A stretch of DNA of 64,000 nt, taken from Desulfovibrio sp. JC022. Lineage in GTDB: Bacteria; Desulfobacterota; Desulfovibrionia; Desulfovibrionales; Desulfovibrionaceae. The notes under the pieces were generated by a model, which saw nothing but the letters and a program-made list of their open reading frames with translations, made no database searches and was not told where the DNA came from. A program made the position numbers and the translations under genes. Below are positions 7,233 to 15,023 of the stretch, in pieces (positions within the stretch are counted from its first letter, which is position 1; each line of letters opens with the position of its first letter). The stretch lies in contig NZ_VOPZ01000001.1 in NCBI RefSeq assembly GCF_010470665.1, positions 248,001 through 312,000 of the forward strand, read 5' to 3'.

Positions 7233-10200
7233 TTAAACTTTTTTTTCAGAATTTGTTATCTTACCCAGAAGTTGAGTGACAGGCGGTTGATTACCCTTAC
7301 TGTTTCTAATCACCGGGCAATTGCGCCCCATACACTCTTTATTTGTTTTCATTTGATCGCATAGTATATGCGCATCTGCCTTAAGGCGCAAGCCCAGAAC
7401 ATCTTCTGAAACCTGCGCCGCAGCCTTCAGGGCCAGCCAGCAGTCTCGCTGGCAGCAGCGTGCAGCTTCTATGTCCGCAATCAGTTTCAAGGCAGCGAGA
7501 GTTCCCTTCTGGGCAATGGAGCGTTCAGACGCTGTAAGGGGGGTTGCTTCCAGAATGGCACTCATGGCCGTACCTACGCCGATGGCTGCTCCACAGACTC
7601 CCATGAATCCGCAGAACCCTCCGGCAACTTTTGCGCCGCGTGATACTGCCGTATCAATGACCTTTTCGTCAATACCCCCGCCGCTGTTTTTATAGGCAGC
7701 GGCAATTATGCCCGGAACAAGGGCATGGTGTTCAGGTCCGTGCATGGGAATTGCCGGATGGCTGCGTACTTTTTTAAGCAGCTCAATCATATCGGTTTCC
7801 GTGCTGGATTTCAGCAGATGGGGCAGTACTTCCATAGCGTCTTTGCTGTGGCATTTATCGCAGACAAAATGACCGTCCACGCAGTGTGCGTTGGCTTCAT
7901 GTTCTTCCCCGCAGAAACAACAGACCATTTTTCGGTACTCGGTCAGGTACTCAAGCTCCGCACTGCAGACCATGCACCCTTCCATGTTTTTCAAGGAGGG
8001 GGCTACTGAATTGTTTTCTTTTTCCGGCTTGGGGTTGTCAAAGGAATCCGGGGTGGGGCAGCAGCAGGATTCGCCGATGAAAATATTATCTACCGCACCT
8101 TCATTATTTATAATGAATAATTGTTCACCCAGGAGATTTGCTTCCTGTTCCGGGATTTCCGCCACATTACCGGGGCTGAGCATGGTCCCGCCGGATGTGA
8201 CAGCGGTAGCCAATGGACCACGGTAAACTGCCTTGACCGTATTCCCTTCATCCGGCTTGCGGGCTGAAAAAGTCAGGGAGAAGAACTGGTGTCCGCCTAC
8301 GGTGCGGTAAGGAAAACGCTTGATCATGATCAGGGATTCAAAACCAGATTCTTCGAGCAGGCCGCAGAGATTCTTCTGAGTCTGCGCTCCGGCAATGCAT
8401 TCTCCGTGCAGGGTGTCATCATTGCGGATTTCCGGCCCCGGTTCGGTTTCGCAGACCACGTCTGAAATGGTCAGTCTGCCTCCGGGTTTGAGTACCCGGA
8501 ACATCTCGGCAAAGGTGCGTCGTTTGTCGGTGGAAAGGTTGAGTACGCAGTTGGAGAGCAGCAGATCGGCGGTACCTTCATCAAGGGGTAGGGATTCAAG
8601 GTAGCCCTTGCGGAAATCCATGTTGTCGTAGCCCAGTGATTCTGCAACCGCTGCCTGACCTTCACGGGCATGGTCCAGCATGGGATCAAGCATGTCGATT
8701 CCGGTCACTTTGCCTTTAGGTCCGACCATCTTGGCGGCAATAAAGCATTCAATACCCCGTCCGCAGCCGAGGTCTACCACGTGTTCATCCTCTGAAATTC
8801 CGGCATCCATGATCGGGGAACCGCATCCGTAGCCCCGGAATCTGTATTTTGCGGGAATATGGGCCATCAGGTCCGCTGTGTATCCTGCTGGATTGATAAT
8901 ATCTTCATTGGCTATGCCGGCAGCTTCAGTGTAAAAATCTTTGACCACTGCAAGACTGTTGTTTCCGGCAACGGCCAGCAGGCAGTTTGTGTGGGTCAGG
9001 GCCACCGGGCCATGTCCGGAACAGCGGTCCAGCTTGTCTCCCATTTTAAGGAGCAGGTGCGGTGCGTCGAATTTTCGAGATTCAGTAGCCTTTCGGGTGA
9101 TCAGCTCAAGAGCTAACTTTTCATAAAGCGGACTGTATGGATCGTCGCCCATGAAGCTTTCTTTGTGCATGTAGCTGTGGTCGGTATCGCCGCCGCCAAG
9201 GAGCAATTTAAAAGGTGTATTGAGATCTTTACCACTGCTTTTGCGCAGCTTTTCAAGACAGGCACTTTCTTTCCATGCTTGATCTAAGTTATCATTAATA
9301 CAGGTGGATAGTTCTTCAATGCCGACTGTAGCAGCAGAAGGGTATAAATTTTCATCCGGGCCGACAGCTAAAGATTCCCACCCGGCAGTTGAACCGTCGT
9401 GTATCGTTCCGCAGGGGGCGAAAATCATACTTTTGACTGCTTCAACATTGTCGATGGTCACTCCGGTTCGCTCTCCGGTTTCCCATGCTTCCAGAAGGTG
9501 GGGATAGATTTTATCGGGTTTGACGAATTCATTTGATTCACCACGACCGCGCACGAAATACCACATGAAATGTACATTTGAAGCCCCGGTACGGGCCGCA
9601 AATTCCACCACATCCTTCATTTCGTGTACATTTGCATTGGTTACGCACATGGAAAGGGTGAAGGGGATTCCTTCGTCTGAAAGCCAGTTCAGGGATTTTA
9701 CAAGAGCCTTGAACATGCCTTCGCCACGTAGTTTGTCGTGGGTTCTGCCTATGCCGTCCACACTGATCTGCAAATGCAAACGGTTGAAGTCGTAGTGATG
9801 TTTTGAAAAGAAATTTTTAACGGTCAGCCCGTTGGTCAGTATCGCCACATGACTGGATTCAATGTGCAGCATGCGGGTCAGGATTTTATCCAGTCCCTTG
9901 TGTACCAGCGGCTCTCCGCCTGTAACGGCGAACATTTTGCAGCCCAGTTGTTCAGCTTGGGCAGTAAGTTCAAGCACTCTTTCTGTTTTCAGTTCTCGTT
10001 TGGCTTGCGGTGAAGAGGAGAACAGGCAGTGGGTGCAGGCCATGTTGCAATTGTCGGTAATGTGGAACCAGAGTTCTCGCAGATTATCGGTCTTCAGTAA
10101 TTCGTATCTTCCGGGATAGATTGACTTGTCCGCATCAGGCAACCGCATGAGAAATCGTTTGTCTTCAATGGAGAGTTTTGCGTCGGGATTCTTCTGGATG

Positions 10201-10319
10201 AAATTCAGCAGGTTATCTCCGGAAGAAGTGGGGACAAACCAGTCCGGGGAATTAGGTCTGAGATATACGGGAGTGTCGTTATGGGTAATCCGGGTCCACT
10301 CTGAGATATTGAAGGACAA
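7233..10319 (-). CDS. Radical SAM / ArsM-like methyltransferase / Cys-rich DUF5714-like fusion protein
   Basis: A 1028-residue cytoplasmic protein with at least three parts. Residues about 80-330 are a radical SAM domain with the cluster motif CNMACTHC (Cys 91, 95, 98) and GGEP at 134-137. Residues about 430-690 form a class I SAM methyltransferase close to arsenite methyltransferase: YGCGSP at 497-502, the SAM loop VVDLGCGRG at 514-522, LSNCVLNLS at 588-596, and ECIAGA at 640-645. Cys 499, 591 and 641 sit where ArsM enzymes carry their arsenic-binding cysteines (my alignment by eye). Residues about 750-830 hold a CCC motif and zinc-ribbon-like CxxC pairs, and about 850-1010 a Cys/His-rich region (HGPEHH, GFCGFMGVCGA, CCQRDC) resembling DUF5714. 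The start is TTG with a strong AAGGAG site. It follows comF by 74 bp. A role in modifying arsenic or another soft element is an inference. Confidence 0.85.
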   Translation of the reverse strand: MSFNISEWTRITHNDTPVYLRPNSPDWFVPTSSGDNLLNFIQKNPDAKLSIEDKRFLMRLPDADKSIYPGRYELLKTDNLRELWFHITDNCNMACTHCLFSSSPQAKRELKTERVLELTAQAEQLGCKMFAVTGGEPLVHKGLDKILTRMLHIESSHVAILTNGLTVKNFFSKHHYDFNRLHLQISVDGIGRTHDKLRGEGMFKALVKSLNWLSDEGIPFTLSMCVTNANVHEMKDVVEFAARTGASNVHFMWYFVRGRGESNEFVKPDKIYPHLLEAWETGERTGVTIDNVEAVKSMIFAPCGTIHDGSTAGWESLAVGPDENLYPSAATVGIEELSTCINDNLDQAWKESACLEKLRKSSGKDLNTPFKLLLGGGDTDHSYMHKESFMGDDPYSPLYEKLALELITRKATESRKFDAPHLLLKMGDKLDRCSGHGPVALTHTNCLLAVAGNNSLAVVKDFYTEAAGIANEDIINPAGYTADLMAHIPAKYRFRGYGCGSPIMDAGISEDEHVVDLGCGRGIECFIAAKMVGPKGKVTGIDMLDPMLDHAREGQAAVAESLGYDNMDFRKGYLESLPLDEGTADLLLSNCVLNLSTDKRRTFAEMFRVLKPGGRLTISDVVCETEPGPEIRNDDTLHGECIAGAQTQKNLCGLLEESGFESLIMIKRFPYRTVGGHQFFSLTFSARKPDEGNTVKAVYRGPLATAVTSGGTMLSPGNVAEIPEQEANLLGEQLFIINNEGAVDNIFIGESCCCPTPDSFDNPKPEKENNSVAPSLKNMEGCMVCSAELEYLTEYRKMVCCFCGEEHEANAHCVDGHFVCDKCHSKDAMEVLPHLLKSSTETDMIELLKKVRSHPAIPMHGPEHHALVPGIIAAAYKNSGGGIDEKVIDTAVSRGAKVAGGFCGFMGVCGAAIGVGTAMSAILEATPLTASERSIAQKGTLAALKLIADIEAARCCQRDCWLALKAAAQVSEDVLGLRLKADAHILCDQMKTNKECMGRNCPVIRNSKGNQPPVTQLLGKITNSEKKV

Positions 10320-10393
10320 GGTCAGTCTCCTTGGAAGAAAATATGTATTTGTAAAATTTTGGGTAAAAAATCAAATTTACCTATAAGTAAGGG

Positions 10394-11137
10394 TTAGATC
10401 AAGGCCCGTGAAAGGGTAAGCACTTCAACGCGCTCTGCCCCGGCTTCAAGCAATGTGCGGGCGCATTCATCAACGGTAGAACCGGTGGTGTAAACATCAT
10501 CTACGAGCAGAATCTTTTTATTCTTAACAAGGGAAGGGGCGGCGACAAAGGCGGTGTGCAGATTCTTGCGTCTTGCAGAGCCGCTGAGTTTGGTTTGGGG
10601 AATGGTTTTACGGGTACGGATAAGAGCTTTGGCTGACAATTTTGCCCCGGTGGCTGAGGATGCAAAACGGGCAAGAATAAGTGATTGGTTGAAGCCGCGT
10701 TCCCGCAGCCTTGAAGGATGCAGCGGGACCGGGATAGTTAGATCCGGGCGGTTTGTTTCCGGTATGTCCGCACAACTCCTGCTGATGAATTGCTGGAAGA
10801 CGGTGTCATAACCGTATTGATTGTTGAATTTCCAGCCTAGAAGCATATCGCGTAGCAAGCCTTCATGCAGGCCAAGGAAGTATAGTCTGCTGAAGTTGCG
10901 GGGAACAGTCTGGCAGGTAATACAGGGAAGGGAAATGGCGTCCGGTGAATTTAGTTTATTGCCGCAAACAATACATATATTTTCCGGCTTAGGCTTGATG
11001 GTGCTGAGGCAGGATTCGCATAATCCTTTTTCCGTGTGAATGTTCAGACAGGCCGGGCAGCGTTTTTCTCTGAATGCTTTTTTCAATCCCGTAAGCTTGG
11101 TTACAGGGAAGATATATTGCAGGAATTTGGCAAACAT
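10394..11137 (-). CDS. ComF family phosphoribosyltransferase-fold protein
   Basis: A 247-residue ComF-like protein. The N-terminal third has zinc-ribbon cysteines (CPAC, CESC, CIVCGN, CITCQ). The C-terminal half carries the type I phosphoribosyltransferase motif ILLVDDVYTTGST, where PRPP would bind. Family members are linked to DNA uptake, but here there are no competence genes nearby, so the cellular role is open. It begins 3 bp after the CheY-like gene ends and is part of the minus-strand gene train. Confidence 0.9.
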   Translation of the reverse strand: MFAKFLQYIFPVTKLTGLKKAFREKRCPACLNIHTEKGLCESCLSTIKPKPENICIVCGNKLNSPDAISLPCITCQTVPRNFSRLYFLGLHEGLLRDMLLGWKFNNQYGYDTVFQQFISRSCADIPETNRPDLTIPVPLHPSRLRERGFNQSLILARFASSATGAKLSAKALIRTRKTIPQTKLSGSARRKNLHTAFVAAPSLVKNKKILLVDDVYTTGSTVDECARTLLEAGAERVEVLTLSRALI

Positions 11138-11140
11138 CGC

Positions 11141-11524
11141 TTACGCGGTTGGCTGATATTTTTTAATTGTATTAATGACGTCTTCTTTTAAGATCGGCTT
11201 GAGCAGGAAGCCGTTGTAACCGGATTCAATGCAACTGGAGAGCAGCTCCGGGTCGTCCCCGGTAGTCATGGCAATAATTGGAGTCTTTATTCCCTTTTCA
11301 CGTGCCTTGGTAACTACTTCGCGCCCGCCTAACTCGGGCATGTGTACGTCCATAATTATTATGTCGAAGTTGTTTGAGGTGAGCATTTCCATAGCCTCGC
11401 GACCGTCCTCTGCAAACTTAGGGGTAATACCCAGCTTGCCGAGATAGGTCTTGAGTACTAGGCGCACCGGGGCTGAATCTTCAGCTACCAGCAGTTTCAT
11501 ATCGGGAAAAATAACATCATCCAT
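11141..11524 (-). CDS. Single-domain response regulator (CheY-like)
   Basis: A 127-residue stand-alone receiver domain. The acidic pair lies in VAEDSAPV, the phospho-acceptor is Asp59 in IIIMDVHMPE, the conserved Thr is in AMTTGD, and the Lys is in FLLKPI. There is no output domain, so it acts through protein contact. Its ATG overlaps the end of the FMN reductase gene by 8 bp. No partner kinase is adjacent. Confidence 0.93.
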   Translation of the reverse strand: MDDVIFPDMKLLVAEDSAPVRLVLKTYLGKLGITPKFAEDGREAMEMLTSNNFDIIIMDVHMPELGGREVVTKAREKGIKTPIIAMTTGDDPELLSSCIESGYNGFLLKPILKEDVINTIKKYQPTA

Positions 11525-12122
11525 TATTTATATTCCTTTGCCATGCTTTTTCTCCATACCCGCTGATGAGTGCGCATTTCTCAGTATCACCCGCCAAGTC
11601 AAGCGGCTCATCAATTCCCCGGAAAGTCATAGCCGGAACAAGTTCCGCTTTGAAAAATCTTAGAAAAAATTTGAGCGAGAGTTCCGCACCCTCAAACAAT
11701 TTTTCGCCTTTTGGCCTTCCTGCCAGCAAGCAGGCATAGGCGGGCCGCTGGCCCAGTCCATTCATGAGCGGGGAGTCTCCGGTTGCGGCTTCAAATGCCC
11801 ATTGGCCCCGGTCAATGAAGGTCTTCAGCCGGGAGGGCAGATGGTAGAAGTATATAGGAGAGGCAAAGAAAGTGAAAGGGGCGGAAATTATTTTATTGTA
11901 TAACTCCTGCGCCCCGTCTTTATCAGCAAAAATGCAGCGGTTCTCAGCTGCTGTACGGCATTTCAGGCAGCCGATACAATGTTCGAAATCCATATCGCCA
12001 AGGATGACGGTTTCCGCGTCGCCTCCGGCTTTGCGAATTCCTTTCAGGAAAAGGTCGGCAGCAAGGTCGCTGTTTCCTTTTCGGTGATGGCTGCATTTGA
12101 ATATAACCGGAAGCTGTGTCAT
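11517..12122 (-). CDS. Flavodoxin-fold NAD(P)H-dependent FMN reductase family protein
   Basis: A 201-residue flavoprotein of the NADPH-dependent FMN reductase / iron-sulfur flavoprotein group. It shows the N-terminal CSHHRKGNSD phosphate-binding loop, CIGCLKC (a CxxC pair typical of this family) and SPIYFYHLPSRLKTFIDR. Its ATG overlaps the stop of the selenocysteine gene in an ATGA arrangement, so the two are translationally coupled. It is probably a reductase for a small electron acceptor, and the Sec protein is a plausible partner. Confidence 0.88.
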   Translation of the reverse strand: MTQLPVIFKCSHHRKGNSDLAADLFLKGIRKAGGDAETVILGDMDFEHCIGCLKCRTAAENRCIFADKDGAQELYNKIISAPFTFFASPIYFYHLPSRLKTFIDRGQWAFEAATGDSPLMNGLGQRPAYACLLAGRPKGEKLFEGAELSLKFFLRFFKAELVPAMTFRGIDEPLDLAGDTEKCALISGYGEKAWQRNINNG

Positions 12123-12367
12123 TTTTTATCGTTCTTTTTTGCCCGTGGCACTTTGCTGCTGAAAATCGCGCGGATGTGGTCTTCCTCTTCGAATGTTTTC
12201 AGAGTCCACTCGGGCAGAATTTCCAGCTGATGGTAGAGCTGCTCTACCGTTCCTTTGTCCACAAGGGCTGTTATTTCATCGGTTCGTGCAAAACGGAGAT
12301 ACCAACCTACCTCCAGTCCTACGCCTCAGCATTTGTTGCGGGCATCGACAATTTTTTGTTTGCTCAT
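12119..12367 (-). CDS. Selenocysteine-containing TusA/SirA-like sulfur-carrier protein
   Basis: An 82-residue protein if the in-frame TGA at 12326-12328 is read as selenocysteine (residue 14). It begins MSKQKIVDARNKC, then Sec, then GVGLEVGWYLRF. The TusA/SirA family motif is VDARGxxCPxP, so Sec falls next to the conserved Cys in a Cys-Sec redox pair where most members have Cys-Pro. The remainder matches TusA in length and pattern (an EITALVDKGT strand, then a second helix and strand). A 7-bp hairpin with loop GGTTGG starts 12 nt after the TGA. The ATG lies 13 bp after the hydrolase stop, and its stop overlaps the ATG of the FMN reductase. A chance stop inside a gene this well coupled on both sides is unlikely. 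Family by eye, not by search. Confidence 0.8.
12295..12328 (-). promoter_or_regulatory. Bacterial SECIS-like hairpin of the TusA-like selenoprotein gene
   Basis: After the TGA (12328-12326), bases 12314-12308 (GGAGGTA) pair with 12301-12295 (TATCTCC) as a 7-bp stem with one G-U, closing the loop GGTTGG. The apical loop begins 19 nt past the TGA, within the usual bacterial SECIS distance. Confidence 0.7.
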
Positions 12368-12379
12368 ACCTGTCTCCGC

Positions 12380-13006
12380 TTAAATTTGAACTCCGCTGAA
12401 ATAGGGATTGTGATTCATCTCGTCACCCACAGTGGTTGAAGGGCCGTGTCCGGCAAAGAGTTCAGTTTCTGCCGGGAGGGAGAATATCTTCTCTTTAACC
12501 GAGTTCAGCAATTGTTCGGTATCTCCATACGGAAAATCCGTCCTGCCGATGGAGCGGCGGAAAATGAGATCACCCACAATAGCTGCCTTCAAAGCCGGGA
12601 AGTGGAAGGTCAAGCTGCCCGGAGTATGACCGGGGGTGGAGTAAATTTTACATTCCAGCCCGATCAGTTCGGTCTCGCCTTCACCGATATGTTCGGTTTC
12701 AAAATGGGGAACTTCCGGGAAGCCCATCAGGCCGCCGCGCCCGACCTGTGTCTCCATGAGTACGAGGTCATCGTTTGAGGCGTAGATGGTTTTTCCGCTG
12801 GCATCAGCCAGTGCCCGGTTACCGAGAATATGGTCAAAGTGAAGATGGGTGTTCAGGATGCGTTCCAGTTCCACTCCGGTCTTTTTAAGATAGGAGAGTA
12901 CCGGGGTCGGATCGCCGCCCGGATCAATGACCAGAGCCTTGTTTTCATTAATAATTACAAAGCAGTTGGTCTCAAGGGGACCGAGGGGAAAAATCTTGAT
13001 TTCCAT
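12380..13006 (-). CDS. Metallo-beta-lactamase-fold hydrolase (glyoxalase II-like)
   Basis: A 208-residue soluble hydrolase with the metal motif THLHFDH near residue 55, GHTPGS near 127, GDLIF near 147 and GHG near 190, which give the usual two-metal site. Length and motifs fit the small glyoxalase II-like group that acts on thioesters or persulfides. It overlaps the nitroreductase stop in a TAATG arrangement and precedes the Sec TusA-like gene by 13 bp. A persulfide link with a TusA-like protein is attractive but unproven. Confidence 0.9.
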   Translation of the reverse strand: MEIKIFPLGPLETNCFVIINENKALVIDPGGDPTPVLSYLKKTGVELERILNTHLHFDHILGNRALADASGKTIYASNDDLVLMETQVGRGGLMGFPEVPHFETEHIGEGETELIGLECKIYSTPGHTPGSLTFHFPALKAAIVGDLIFRRSIGRTDFPYGDTEQLLNSVKEKIFSLPAETELFAGHGPSTTVGDEMNHNPYFSGVQI

Positions 13007-13524
13007 TAAAAATCCTCCAGCATATATTCTGAGAGTTCGTTTCGTTTTGAGTTGCCGCTCTGATCCGGGTGCCCGAGAGCGAGGACAACCTGAAGTTCGT
13101 ATTTTTCAGCAGGAAGGCTTAGCGCTTCCAAGGCCTGATCCTGCTGATTGATGATTTCACCGAGCCAGACGGTTCCCAATCCGAGGGAGTGGGCCGCAAG
13201 CATCATGTTTTGGGTGCAGGCACCCGCGCCTTGATGATCTTTCATTTCGCTGTACATGGCCTGTTTGTCCAGAAAAATGCAGATCAGTACTTTGGCTGCC
13301 TTAACTATGTGCCCGTACTTGGTACACTCCGCAAGGGGGGCGACTCGTGCGTCATCCTCATGGATCACCAGAAAACGGTAGGGCTGGTTGTTCAGTCCGC
13401 TGGGTGCCCAGCGTCCGGCTTCCAGAATAGCGGTCAGCTCATCGTGTGATACCGGCTGGTCTGTAAATTTTCTAATGGAACGGCGTCCGTAAAGGGCTTC
13501 AAGTACAGGGTTGGTTGTATTCAT
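13006..13524 (-). CDS. Nitroreductase family FMN protein
   Basis: A 172-residue nitroreductase-fold protein. It shows YGRRSIRKFTDQPV near the start (FMN-binding Arg pair), APSGLNNQPYRFLVI and a GLGTVWLGEI segment. The start at 13524 has a GGAGA site. An earlier ATG at 13539 would overlap the preceding stop. These enzymes reduce quinones, nitro compounds or act in redox homeostasis. It is coupled to the downstream hydrolase gene. Confidence 0.9.
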   Translation of the reverse strand: MNTTNPVLEALYGRRSIRKFTDQPVSHDELTAILEAGRWAPSGLNNQPYRFLVIHEDDARVAPLAECTKYGHIVKAAKVLICIFLDKQAMYSEMKDHQGAGACTQNMMLAAHSLGLGTVWLGEIINQQDQALEALSLPAEKYELQVVLALGHPDQSGNSKRNELSEYMLEDF

Positions 13525-13538
13525 AAAAGTCTCCGTCA

Positions 13539-14129
13539 CTAAAAAGGTACGCCGCGAAAAATATTGATTTTATTGATGGCCCGGTCAAACTCTTTGGGGT
13601 TGAGTTCCCTGTTCAGGTCATGGTCAAAATCTTTAAAATTGCCTTTCAGCTGGATAGCCTCGGCTTCCTGCTCGTCAATTTTACCGTCATTGTTTGTATC
13701 TGCTTTTTCAAAGGATGGGATAGGCTGTCTGATCTCGTACTTATCGATAATAGCGCACTTGATGTGTCTTCCATCTGTATCGATAGTCACATCAATGAAA
13801 GTTCCGGGGTCAACGTAAAGCTTGGTGCAGGTATCGCCGGAATAGAGATCCTTGCCGTTGCTGGCTTCTAGGGCAAGTTTAACCTTGGCCTTGCCGCCTT
13901 TTTTATCAAAGCAGTCTTTATTATACAATGCATTGCAGGTGCAGTCGGCAATGGTTTTCGGCTTGATGCGCCCGAATTTAAAATCATTGGACTTACCCCA
14001 GACCCGGATAACGTTATCGGTATGGTTGATGACGGTGAAGATTTTTTCTTCAGCTGCTGCGGATGTAACGGTCATAGCCAGCAGAGCTGCGGGCAGGATT
14101 GCGGTTTTCAAGAAGCCTTTGATATTCAT
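13539..14129 (-). CDS. Periplasmic EF-hand domain protein
   Basis: A 196-residue protein with a Sec signal peptide (MNIKGFLKTAILPAALLAMT then AAA). It has one clear EF-hand loop DTNNDGKIDEQE near residue 143 and a second, weaker one (DHDLNRELNPKE) near 168, so it probably binds calcium. The central region has two CxxC-like features (CTCNALYNKDC) and no known enzyme motif. It is the first gene of the minus-strand redox train and lies 14 bp before the nitroreductase start. Function unknown. Confidence 0.85.
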   Translation of the reverse strand: MNIKGFLKTAILPAALLAMTVTSAAAEEKIFTVINHTDNVIRVWGKSNDFKFGRIKPKTIADCTCNALYNKDCFDKKGGKAKVKLALEASNGKDLYSGDTCTKLYVDPGTFIDVTIDTDGRHIKCAIIDKYEIRQPIPSFEKADTNNDGKIDEQEAEAIQLKGNFKDFDHDLNRELNPKEFDRAINKINIFRGVPF

Positions 14130-14191
14130 ATTTCCCCCGGATTGTGATGTTGTTTTTTTTTAAACATACATGACCCTAATTGCAAGGACAG

Positions 14192-14226
14192 AAAAAAGCC
14201 CTCCCGGATTAATCCGGGAGGGCTTT
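14192..14226 (-). terminator. Terminator after the riboswitch-controlled small gene
   Basis: A perfect palindrome: AAAGCCCTCCCGGATT (14195-14210) pairs with the next 16 bases. On the minus strand it is followed by TTTTTT. It separates the small gene at 14257 from the EF-hand gene. Confidence 0.9.
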
Positions 14227-14256
14227 GCAAGTCACTTTCGGCTTAAGCCGGGGAGG

Positions 14257-14529
14257 TTAGACCAGCTTGCCGAAGGACAGGATGATGTTCTTACGGTAAG
14301 TGCGGTTTTTCCAAACGGACTCTGCGCCGTCTTCTTCAATTTCACGGCTCAGAATTTTGCGAAGTTCTTCCTGCTGGACTTTGCCCAGATGCAGTTCACT
14401 GATGTCGCCCAGCAGAGCCAGAGGGTCAGTGTAATCAGCGGGAAAGGGCTCACTTTCATTGTCTCTACAGAAGAAACAGATTGTTCCTGAGTGGAAATTA
14501 CCGGTGGCTTTTTTTACGATGTCGGTCAT
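14257..14529 (-). CDS. Small protein of unknown function behind a SAM-I riboswitch
   Basis: A 90-residue protein (MTDIVKKATGNFHSG start) with a GGAGA ribosome site. An in-frame upstream start at 14580 has no such site. It contains one CFFC pair (CxxC) near residue 18 and is otherwise acidic and helical; no membrane segment. I do not recognise it. It is the only gene between the SAM-I riboswitch and the terminator at 14192-14226, so its level should fall when S-adenosylmethionine is plentiful. A link to methionine or sulfur metabolism is inferred from that alone. Confidence 0.65.
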   Translation of the reverse strand: MTDIVKKATGNFHSGTICFFCRDNESEPFPADYTDPLALLGDISELHLGKVQQEELRKILSREIEEDGAESVWKNRTYRKNIILSFGKLV

Positions 14530-14802
14530 TGGATTGTCTCCATGTTTGCGTCTTGCTTCCAAAAGAATGCCCTGAAGCATTTGACGCCTGATGTTTTGCG
14601 TTGCAGTTCATGTGCCAAGCAAAACTTTCCTCATTCGGGCATTTTAGCGGCATCTGTTTTTTAGGTGGGAGCGCAAGTATCCATAAATCCTCCCACCGGA
14701 TTTCCCGGTTAATGCTAACTGTAGGATTTGATTTAAATCTTGCTCAAACAACTCTAGTTGTTTTTTGGCGTACTTAGTTAGCGTTCCGGGTCTCCAGAAA
14801 CG
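14530..14802 (-). other. Long structured leader between riboswitch terminator and small gene
   Basis: About 270 bases without a convincing gene. It contains two inverted repeats: AAACAACT...AGTTGTTT near 14745-14762 and GGTGGGAG...CTCCCACC across about 14658-14697. No T-run follows either on the minus strand. It may be a structured 5' leader or a small RNA; I recognise no known RNA family. Confidence 0.35.
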
Positions 14803-14832
14803 AAAAAAGGCATTCCCAATCGGAAATGCCTT
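14803..14832 (-). terminator. Expression-platform terminator of the SAM-I riboswitch
   Basis: The arms AAGGCATT and AATGCCTT (complement of 14824-14832 and 14807-14814) form a stem with inner GC pairs, followed on the minus strand by TTTTTT. It lies 27 nt after the aptamer, as expected for transcriptional control. Confidence 0.85.
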
Positions 14833-14858
14833 CAAGAAATTCAATGTATTAAATCCCT

Positions 14859-14955
14859 CTCATGGACCCCGTATAGGGCAGGCATTGGCACCTTGCTGTT
14901 GGAGCAGGTTGCCGGATGGTCAACGGGCCTAAGTCCCTCACATCCTCTTCATGAG
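14859..14955 (-). promoter_or_regulatory. SAM-I (S-box) riboswitch aptamer
   Basis: Reading the minus strand, the P1 arms CTCATG (14955-14950) and CATGAG (14864-14859) enclose, in order, AAGAGG, GAGGGACTTAGGCCC, CGGCAACC, GCAAGGTGCCAATGCCTGC. These are the conserved S-box words in the right order and spacing. It is followed by a terminator at 14803-14832, so high S-adenosylmethionine should stop transcription. It lies between the end of recN and the small gene at 14257. Confidence 0.92.
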
Positions 14956-15023
14956 TAAATATTTTCGGTTCAAAGAACGTAGTGATAAGATATTCAGGTG
15001 ATGGGATGGCGTCAAGTGGTTTT

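Noticed and set aside
14760-14800. Cobalamin riboswitch (a CTGGAGACCCGGAAC string resembles a B12 box)
   Set aside because: The rest of the conserved B12 element order is missing and the box would lie at the wrong end.
14644-14844. 66-residue minus-strand frame starting with TTG
   Set aside because: Its first codons are the riboswitch terminator hairpin itself; no ribosome site.
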